From: Escallonia rubra
Lineage: Eukaryota; Streptophyta; Magnoliopsida; Escalloniales; Escalloniaceae
Length of the DNA stretch: 64,000 bases
Assembly: GCA_033065855.1 (NCBI GenBank)
Contig: JAVXUO010002070.1
Span: 124,001-188,000 of the forward strand
Direction of reading: 5' to 3'
Positions 57,200 to 64,000 of this stretch are shown in pieces (position 1 is the stretch's first letter; each line of letters begins with the position of its first letter). The translations under genes were made by a program, and so were the position numbers. The notes beneath the pieces were generated by a model. That model worked only from the letters and a program-made list of their open reading frames with translations, searched no databases and was not told the DNA's origin.

Positions 57200-58080
57200 C
57201 TACCGCAACAAAATCCTTATTGACAACCATGTAGGCTTGGTCCTTTTTTTGTCTGTTAAACTTTCAACAATCCTTCTTGAAGTGCCCAAAATTATTACAT
57301 TTCCAACAAGCCTTCTTAGGCTTGTTTTGCCTCGTTTGAAGTAGAATACTTGAAGATCAAGTTTACGCTTTGGGCCACTAGAAGAAGCATGATACATGGA
57401 AAGCCTTGGAGGATTTGCGGTCCTCCAACTCAAGCCTATCCGTGTTGCGAGAATTCTCTTCAACTTGAATGTACTTGACCAATCATTGCATAGTCATTGC
57501 ATCATTATTTTGCTTGAGCTCTTTAGGACATTTTTTCCAAGTAAAAGACAATTTAAAAATAATTGTAGATACTTGAAATGACTCATCGAGAGAGAGGCCT
57601 TAGAGAATGATCAGATTCATGATCATTTGCCATTCATGTGTTTGAGTAGCAATATATTTTTCATCTATCATATGAAAATAAAGTAACTTACTAGTGAGAG
57701 ATTTCTTATTGTCGGCATCTTTCGTTTTGTATTTGTTGTCATAATCATCCCACAACTCCTTAGCCATAATGTTATAATATTTGATCTCGTACACTTCGTA
57801 CAACGTGTTAGATGACCCTTTTAGAATGTAACCCTTGCAATAGACATCATCATCCTATAATTCTCGACATTGGTTACCAGCAGTCTGTTTTGTTGCTTCG
57901 TCAATAGATTCATCGATGGTTGGCTTTGAAAAATTGGCACATATGCAATCTTCAAAGTTTTAACGAAGAGTTCTTCCAACGCTTGAAAAAAGAGCCATCG
58001 ACCTTCGACAATTTGCTGACGTCGTTGATAACACGCATCTTTGCAGCACTCTCCTTTGTTGCAAATACTGTCTTTAAGAT
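57200..58080 (-). pseudogene. copia gag remnant
   Basis: The minus strand reads FQSQPSMNLLTKQQNRLLV, then YEVYEIKYYNIMAKELWDDY, KTKDADNKKSLTSKLLYFHM and QTHEWQMIMNLI, and a zinc knuckle region (CWKCNNFGHFKKDC) after a shift. This is the UBN2-type copia gag with its typical 'AKELWD' and 'QTHEWQ' landmarks. Confidence 0.8.
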
Positions 58081-58870
58081 TGTTGGAAAATAGTCGTAGA
58101 AAGTACTGAAACATGCCTGAGTCAAATGGTGTTTATTCTTTCCTTAAGACAGTATTTTCCCCTTATAAAAATGTACAGGGTAATAGTAAATCTACCTCCT
58201 AAGATAAAACATGCGACCTACTGATGATTATTGCAGAGTAATCACTGAACATAAATTTTCTGAAAGAAAGAATGGGAAACGAAGTGAGGAACTCTGTTGC
58301 CTTCAAAGCTATTTATAATGCACCAATAGGTGCTATAAATTGGTTATGAGCGTTACATGACGCTGCATGTGCCTTTTAATAGTCACAAAACCTGAAGGAC
58401 ACCATGAAGAGTTGCTAATTGAATTTCTGCTAAAATTCCACCACCCTCTTCAATATCGTAACTATTAGAATTTGTTGTGAAAAGAAAGGCTAAGCTCGAG
58501 GTGAGGGCTCCTAGTAATGATGCGCACGTGCGCCTAAAAACCTCAATAGCGACTTTGGGCCGCCAGCTCGTGCAAGCCTGCTTGTAGTGCACCGCACATT
58601 ACGAAGGCATGTCCATGTACACTTTGTGTTACTAGATAAATTTATACTAACATAACGCATTACCATTTATATCCTCGTGACCTTTTCATATCTCAAGCAA
58701 CACGAAATCCACATTTCAACCTTTGACATTCTTTATTTTTTTTTCCAAACTTTGAGACATTGTATGTCCCTGACCACTTCATGAAAATGAAGGATTTTTT
58801 TTTTTGGGCATTACACTTCGGAGCGTTAGCTTTAAAATCCAAAGCTCCAATATTAGAGATTTTGAAAACT
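58081..58870 (-). repeat. 5' LTR of degraded copia element
   Basis: In minus orientation it ends TATTTTCCAACA and starts near CTCTAATATTGGAGC. It shares sequence with 54174-54465, 51172-51336 and the fragment at 27564. The exact outer end is uncertain. Confidence 0.65.
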
Positions 58871-60456
58871 GGCATTGACACAGCCCAAAGTTTGCACCAC
58901 CTAGTCGCGCTTGAGCCATCTGCCTTTGATCATATCCACGATTCTCTTTACCCAACGTTTGGATAAGTTCCTTGATATTTGTTTTCCTTTCAAATAGGGG
59001 CAGATCCAGAAGGTCTAATCGGGAGGTGCCAAAAAAGAATAATTTTTTTTTTATGGTTAACATAAAAGAATTCATAAGGTTCAAGTTCACATAAAATATG
59101 AATAATAAAAACCACATTATAATTAACATCACTATTGAATACTTTTAAATACAAAATAGATTACTTAATTTGACTACTAATAATATATTTTTGGCTATGT
59201 ATAGTAATTTCTTTAACTTTTCTAAGGCTAGTCAACAATAAATTACTAATTTTGCATGAAAAAAAAAACTTAACTCTTACTCTATAGATATATTACTAAT
59301 GTGATTATCAATTGTATGAGTACGTTAGTCACGTATAAGTTAACAAACTATAAGAATTTAAAACGAAAAAAATAACTAACCTTAATTTATTCTTGTCTTT
59401 TTGTAATTTGAAGATTTATAATTTAGGATATGGAAGAATGAAGATAGAGCAAGAAAATGAAAGACAAAAACAAAAAATATGACAAGGTAAAAAGAGTAAA
59501 ATAAATGAATAAATAAAATCTTAATAAATTAATGCTATAGTATAGTGGCATTTTTATAAATATTTTATATATTTTAAATATATTTATCCATTATCCAAAA
59601 ACTAAAAAAGGATTTCAAAAAACGTTCAATGAGTGTCGTCTGCCCTGCTTTCAAATCAATGCCTAACAACATAATATGGTTAACGATTGGTGGTGGTCAA
59701 GTTTGAGCACAGCCGGGGCTACGTTTGTGCATCTACCGACGTGTTTTTGGTGAGATTAGGGATCGAACAGTGCCACGGTGGTGCTTCAATAGTGGTGAGA
59801 TAAGTGGCCTCGTCAATTATCATAGGTAAACGCACAGAGATGGGCCCGGGCAGTAGCATAGGAGAAAGAAAAAGGGCAAAGCTTGAAATGAACTCGGAAA
59901 GAGAGAGAGAGAGAGAGATAACCATAATACGGGCAATGTTGTGATTTTGGTCGTAGGAAAGTTGGTGCAAATTATGATACCTCCACTCCTTAGTAAAGGG
60001 GGAGTACTGTTAAGCCAAAGAAACAATAGAGTTGGAAGTTTCATTCTTGATGGGCCTTAACCTCCTCCTTCCGCAATTGTCGGAAGAAGGTTGGTTGCCT
60101 TCTTGAATGTCCTCGTCAAGCCCTCTTACGTACCAAAATAAAATTGTCTAAATCCTCTTTGGATGATAGCCTTTCGTTGCCTCTCTTAACAAATGTCAGA
60201 AAAAAGGCATACATACTGAACATAGATAAATTCGTCCTAAACGGGCATCTGATGGGCTACTTTTTCTACTACAGTACTTTTTGTAGGAGGAAAACTGGGA
60301 TAAAGCTGGCTCTCAGTACTGCCAACGCGGACCATGAGCCCTGATTGATTTTTTTTTTCTCTTTCTTTTGTTTTGCTGCAGCAAAGAGCAGCAGGTGAGG
60401 TGCAGGTCTCAAGCTCCTTTCTCACCTTTAATGCTTTTGTTCTCTTCTGAGCCATC
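58871..60456. other. AT-rich intergenic region
   Basis: Long AT-rich stretch with no supported gene. It contains a GA microsatellite at 59899-59919, and polypyrimidine and TTTTTT runs near 60345-60370. The right part is the upstream region of the protease gene. Confidence 0.6.
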
Positions 60457-60457
60457 C

Positions 60458-60465
60458 TGACGTCA
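60458..60465 (+). promoter_or_regulatory. TGACGTCA bZIP-type site
   Basis: A perfect palindromic TGACGTCA lies about 105 bp upstream of the protease start codon, a plausible bZIP binding site. Function inferred only. Confidence 0.45.
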
Positions 60466-60520
60466 CCTTCCTCTCTTTTTTCCCTACTTAAACCCATGCA
60501 CCCCTTTTCACCATTTCCCC

Positions 60521-60560
60521 ACCTCCTCCTCTCACTCTCTCACTCCCCCTCTCTTCTCAG
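60521..60560 (+). promoter_or_regulatory. pyrimidine patch of core promoter / 5' UTR
   Basis: CCTCCTCCTCTCACTCTC and CCCCCTCTCTTCTC directly precede the start codon, typical for plant core promoters. A TATA-like CTACTTAAACC lies at about 60484. Confidence 0.5.
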
Positions 60561-60569
60561 CAGCCAGAC

Positions 60570-62072
60570 ATGGCAAAGCACGGTAGTACTGTTTCCCTCC
60601 TCAAGTACTACTGCTTTCTCCTCTTCACTCTCACTTCCTCTCTCTTAATCTCCTCCATTTCCTCTCGCACCTTATCAACCCATTCCACCACACACTTGGA
60701 CGTCTCCGCTTCACTCCACAGAGCCAAACAAGTCCTGTCCTTTGCTTCCGTTTCAACCACCCTCAACCTCAATCAAACGGAACAGCAAGAAGCCCAACTT
60801 GCCGAAACACCCTCCTCCCCTTTCTCCCTCACACTCCACCCACGAGCTTCCCTGGCAAAACCCCACCACAAGGACTACCAAACCCTCACGCTCTCCCGAC
60901 TCGCCCGCGACTCCGCCCGAGTCGACTCGCTCAACTCCAGGCTCCACTTCGCCCTCGCCGGCCTCAAGACGTCCGACCTCAAGCCCGTCGAGGCGGTCAT
61001 CCAACCCAACGACCTGTCGTCGCCGGTCACCTCGGGCATAAGCCAGGGCAGCGGCGAATACTTCGCGCGCATCGGGGTGGGCCAGCCTGCCAAGCCCTTC
61101 TACATGGTACCCGACACCGGCAGCGACGTCACCTGGCTCCAGTGCAAGCCCTGCTCCGACTGCTATCAGCAATCCGACCCGGTTTTCGACCCGGTCGCTT
61201 CCTCTACCTACAGCCCACTCTCCTGTACTTCCCAGCAGTGCTCGTCTTTAGACGTCTCCGCCTGCCGCAGCGAGTCCTGCCTCTACCAAGTCTCGTACGG
61301 CGACGGGTCATATACGGTAGGTGAGTTCGTCACCGAAACGGTGTCGTTCGGCCAATCCGGGTCGGTTCCTAAGCTCGCAATCGGGTGCGGCCACGATAAC
61401 GAGGGCTTATTCGTCGGGTCTGCCGGGCTCATTGGGATGGGCCTTGGAGCACTATCCCTTCCGACTCAGATCAAAGCGTCGTCTTTTTCGTACTGCTTCG
61501 TGAATCGGGACTCCAGCTCCGCGTCGACTCTCGAGTTCAACTCGGTGAGACCTGGCGACTCGGTCACCGCTCCCTTGCTTCGTAACTCGAAGGTCAAGAC
61601 GTTCTTCTACGTCGGACTGACCGGATTCGACGTCGGCGGCGAGATGGTGTCCATCCCGCCGTCGCTGTTCGAGGTGGACGAGAGCGGGAAGGGCGGGATA
61701 ATTGTGGACTCGGGGACCGCCGTGACTCGGTTGCAGGCTCAGGCGTACAACTCGCTGCGCGACGCTTTCGTGAAGGCTGCCCAAAACCTGCCAAGTACCA
61801 CGGGGTTCTCGTTGTTCGACACGTGTTACGACCTGTCGTCGATGAGGAGCGTGAAGGTGCCGACGGTGTCGTTCGTGTTCGCCGGCGGGAAGAAGCTGGG
61901 TCTGAAGCCGGAGAATTACCTGGTGCCGGTGGATTCGGCCGGGAAGTTCTGCTTCGCATTTGCGCCGACGTCGGGATCGCTGTCGATCATCGGTAACTTG
62001 CAGCAGCAAGGGACACGCGTCACCTACGCAATCGCCGACTCGCTGGTGGCGTTTTCGCCGAATAAATGTTAA
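60570..62072 (+). CDS. aspartic protease, ASPG1-like (A1 family)
   Basis: Intact 500-aa, single-exon pepsin-like protease. Residues 11-31 form a hydrophobic signal peptide. A prosegment follows, then the mature domain begins near GEYFARIGVG (163). The first catalytic motif is DTGSDVTW (Asp 182) and the second DSGTAVTR (Asp 380). The flap has SYGDGSYTVGE (242-252). The Cys-rich insert CKPCSDCYQQSDP (192-204) and CGHDNEGLF mark the plant nepenthesin-type/CND41 group. The close match in length and wording is to Arabidopsis ASPG1, a guard-cell protease linked to ABA and drought responses. The ATG in CAGACATGGC is the first in frame and gives the full signal peptide. GC-rich codons contrast with AT-rich flanks. 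The residue before DTGS is Pro, unusual but probably tolerated. Confidence 0.92.
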   Translation: MAKHGSTVSLLKYYCFLLFTLTSSLLISSISSRTLSTHSTTHLDVSASLHRAKQVLSFASVSTTLNLNQTEQQEAQLAETPSSPFSLTLHPRASLAKPHHKDYQTLTLSRLARDSARVDSLNSRLHFALAGLKTSDLKPVEAVIQPNDLSSPVTSGISQGSGEYFARIGVGQPAKPFYMVPDTGSDVTWLQCKPCSDCYQQSDPVFDPVASSTYSPLSCTSQQCSSLDVSACRSESCLYQVSYGDGSYTVGEFVTETVSFGQSGSVPKLAIGCGHDNEGLFVGSAGLIGMGLGALSLPTQIKASSFSYCFVNRDSSSASTLEFNSVRPGDSVTAPLLRNSKVKTFFYVGLTGFDVGGEMVSIPPSLFEVDESGKGGIIVDSGTAVTRLQAQAYNSLRDAFVKAAQNLPSTTGFSLFDTCYDLSSMRSVKVPTVSFVFAGGKKLGLKPENYLVPVDSAGKFCFAFAPTSGSLSIIGNLQQQGTRVTYAIADSLVAFSPNKC

Positions 62073-62810
62073 GATAAAAAGCAAAAGAAGTAAGTAGATA
62101 CGGTGCTTGAACCGTTTACCATTTTATCCCTGAATGAAAGAGGTTATTGCAGTATAGCCATTGTGAAGGCATTAATCGAATAGGTGTATGTATTAAAGGG
62201 GGGTAGGTGAATGAATGCAGGTGGCCTGTGGCATTGTACAGTAAATTGAATGAAGGGTAGGGGTGATTAGGAATATGCGTGTTTTTGTGGATTTGCTTTG
62301 TTTATGGCATAAATATCTGAGATTGGGAGGTTGGTTATAACGTACGTTAACGAAGCGCGTCATTATGTGTGTGGGGAAAGCAGAAAATATGGACAGCCCA
62401 GACAGACTACGTTACCCCGCTGTGCATGTGGGACGCGTGGCAACGATGTTAGAATCGAAAATGCCTTTATTATTACGGCTGCTGCTGAGACTTGTGGTAG
62501 TTACTTTTGCCATAAATTTTGCATAAAACTTCTCTCACACCCGTGCTCGAGAATCCCTTACTTTATTTTAGCTTGCTTGTTTAGCTAGATTGCACATTGT
62601 GGATGCAAACGAAGCCTTCTGTAAGTTGTAACGATAATTTTGAAGTAATGAAAATATTTGGGACCGTTTTGTCCTTGTGTTGAAATTATTTCTTTGTGCA
62701 TTGTTTTATGCAATGTTGATGCACTGATTGCTATAAATTGTTGAGATTTGTTGGCGGACTCTTCTTGCAAGAGGCAAGTCGAGTGCCACATACGGTTTCC
62801 TTTGTGCCAA
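62073..62810. other. 3' flank of the protease gene
   Basis: AT-rich. No further gene supported. AATGAAAATATTTGG and similar near 62647 could be poly(A) signals, but none is decisive. Confidence 0.45.
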
Positions 62811-63222
62811 GGCTTCGTTTGACAAATTTTTTTTTTTAGTTTTCAGTTTTTAAAAAGCAGTTAAATTTTTTTTTTTTTACAAAAACAAGTGGGTATTTGA
62901 TAATTTTTTTTTTTAGTTATTTTTTTTTTTGTGTTTGGTAACCCTTTTTATTTTGACTTTTTTTTTTGTGGTTTGCGGTGGTGGGGCGTAGCGGTGGTCG
63001 ACGGTGGTGGTCGGCTGCCGGCGGTGGCTGCCGGAGGTGGGAGGGTGGTGGTGGTGGTCTAAAAAATAAAATCAGTTTTTGGAGTTTATTTTTTTACTCT
63101 TCAGTTTAAAAACTGATTTTTTAAATTGAAAAAAAATTGGTTACCAAACGCTCCCTTTTTTTTCATTTTTTAAAACTGAAAAAAAAAAAGAGCAAAGAAA
63201 AGAGTGTCAAACCTAGCCTAAG
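62811..63222. mobile_element. MITE-like element (possible hAT type)
   Basis: It begins AGGCTTCGTTTGACA and ends TGTCAAACCTAGCCT, imperfect inverted repeats extended by T-rich/A-rich arms with AGTTTTCAGTTTTT and complements. The centre is GGTGGT/CGGCGG-rich. A clear target duplication was not found. Confidence 0.6.
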
Positions 63223-63388
63223 TCACTCTCAACTTACCCATTTTACTTCTTTTTTCAGTCTAAAGAAAACTTCATTAATTAAAACACAAAATTACAACTT
63301 AAAAGAGAACAAATAGATGTTCGATTGTAAAAATAGAGTATCAAAAGTACAACTAAAAGAGTACGAGTTGAACCTTGACCCTTAAAAC

Positions 63389-63673
63389 TTAAGCCCGGCC
63401 AATATGGTCTTGACAGAAATCGAAAATGATAAGTATTACTTTTGTTGGATTTACAAAATTCAGATCAAATGGTAACAGGGTAGAAGAGCTGAATCGATGC
63501 ATCAATTCCAAGGGCTGCTTGAAGTGGCAGTTTAGATTACTGCCGCGCTTGTCTTTAGATCCAAAGGAGGTAGAGCGAGTTCTTAAGACCGAATCTAATT
63601 GATCCGAAGCTCGAAGGGACTTGATATCCTCCATCTCTTCTAGATCCGCCATCTTCACGCCACAACCCGCCAT
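63389..63673 (-). CDS. possible 5' exon of an unknown host gene
   Basis: The minus-strand ATG at 63673 opens MAGCGVKMADLEEMEDIKSL, then RASDQLDSVLRTRSTSFGSK and QPLELMHRFSSS. The composition is ordinary and protein-like, and the upstream side (63.70-63.95 kb) resembles a pyrimidine-rich 5' UTR. The last ~30 codons look less coding and may be intron, since CCAACAAAAGTAATACTT offers a donor. I do not recognise the family. It could be spurious. Confidence 0.35.
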   Translation of the reverse strand: MAGCGVKMADLEEMEDIKSLRASDQLDSVLRTRSTSFGSKDKRGSNLNCHFKQPLELMHRFSSSTLLPFDLNFVNPTKVILIIFDFCQDHIGRA

Positions 63674-64000
63674 TTCGGACCCGCGTCAGAGATGTCAACC
63701 CAAACCAACCCAATTGGAAGTCCCGCGACCATGAAAGATCTGAATAAACCTTTCAGATATGAGGGTAGCGAGTGGAATGGAGTAAGTTTGTGGCTGAAGG
63801 ACTTACGATCTGTGGGTGGGGGTGGAGGAGGGTGGTGGCGAATGGCGGCACAAGTGGGTTGCCGAGGAAGAGGGAACAAAAGACGCGAAAAAAGAAACCA
63901 AAGAAGTAATATCGATGTGAAGGCCTCCCCTTCCATCCTCATAGCTATGGAAGCCGTAGGAGGAAGGGGCGATAATTGGGTCCTCTGGAGAGAAAAGTTG
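63674..64000 (-). other. likely 5' region of the minus-strand gene candidate
   Basis: It contains CT/CCACC-rich sequence in minus orientation and an overlapping 95-codon frame (63942-63655) that looks non-coding (proline run, no domain). It is probably a leader or promoter that continues past the window edge. Confidence 0.3.

Noticed and set aside
60753-62084. Long minus-strand frames (139, 210 and 121 codons) opposite the protease gene
   Set aside because: Typical antisense shadows of a GC-rich coding sequence; Arg/Ser/Pro-rich with no domain.
63655-63942. 95-codon minus-strand frame as a gene
   Set aside because: Proline/Leu-rich, overlaps the better candidate start at 63673 in another frame, and looks like a 5' leader.
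1-64000. tRNA, rRNA or CRISPR features
   Set aside because: No cloverleaf-like tRNA sequence, rRNA signature or spaced identical repeats of CRISPR type were seen; the periodic repeats found are LTR or leader minisatellites.

Overview
The window is a plant nuclear segment, almost certainly from a eudicot. It is AT-rich and consists mostly of nested, decayed transposable elements. Only one intact host gene is clear: an intronless, GC-rich aspartic protease of the ASPG1 type near the right end (60.57-62.07 kb, + strand). A short candidate 5' exon of a second host gene lies at 63.4-63.7 kb on the minus strand. I see no tRNA, rRNA, CRISPR array or bacterial feature.

Layout. 0-3 kb: a TA-rich microsatellite, then a complete non-autonomous Mutator-like element (560-2220) with ~312-bp inverted ends and a 9-bp target duplication. 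3-25 kb: remnants of a Tat/Ogre-like Ty3/gypsy family (family F) with ~1.25-kb LTRs starting TGTAGCGAACC. It has LTR copies on both strands (A at 3968, B at 20430, C at 25569, D at 23550, fragment E at 27998), a long leader with ~60-bp tandem repeats, and plant-mobile-domain-like and DUF7745-like ORFs on the + strand. Its protease, RT, RNase H and integrase lie on the minus strand. A Stowaway-like element sits in LTR A and a 2.5-kb hAT-like element splits the RT at its YVDD-type motif. 24.8-27.6 kb: gag-protease of a second Ty3/gypsy element, split by solo LTR C.

28.2-37.0 kb: a gag-only, Tekay-like Ty3/gypsy element on the minus strand with very long LTRs (~3.2 kb). Part of its 5' LTR is inverted. 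37.7-51.1 kb: a SIRE/Maximus-like Ty1/copia element on the + strand: truncated 5' LTR, PBS, gag, pol with several lesions, an env-position ORF (47.9-49.2 kb), polypurine tract and a full 3' LTR. A 3.8-kb CACTA element carrying a piece of a B3-domain gene sits between pol and that ORF. 51.2-58.9 kb: a degraded Ty1/copia element on the minus strand whose 3' LTR is split by a 2.8-kb solo LTR. 58.9-64 kb: the host-gene part, plus one MITE-like element.

The most unusual signal is a set of CAGTCGACTG palindromes in the copia element. Seven lie in the 3' LTR upstream of a TATA box, at 20/32/52-bp steps that fit whole helical turns. Three more lie just after pol, about 0.7 kb upstream (CACTA removed) of the env-position ORF, with plausible splice sites between. 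This suggests a repeated enhancer-like module and a possible second, internal promoter for the extra ORF. All such roles are inferences from sequence.
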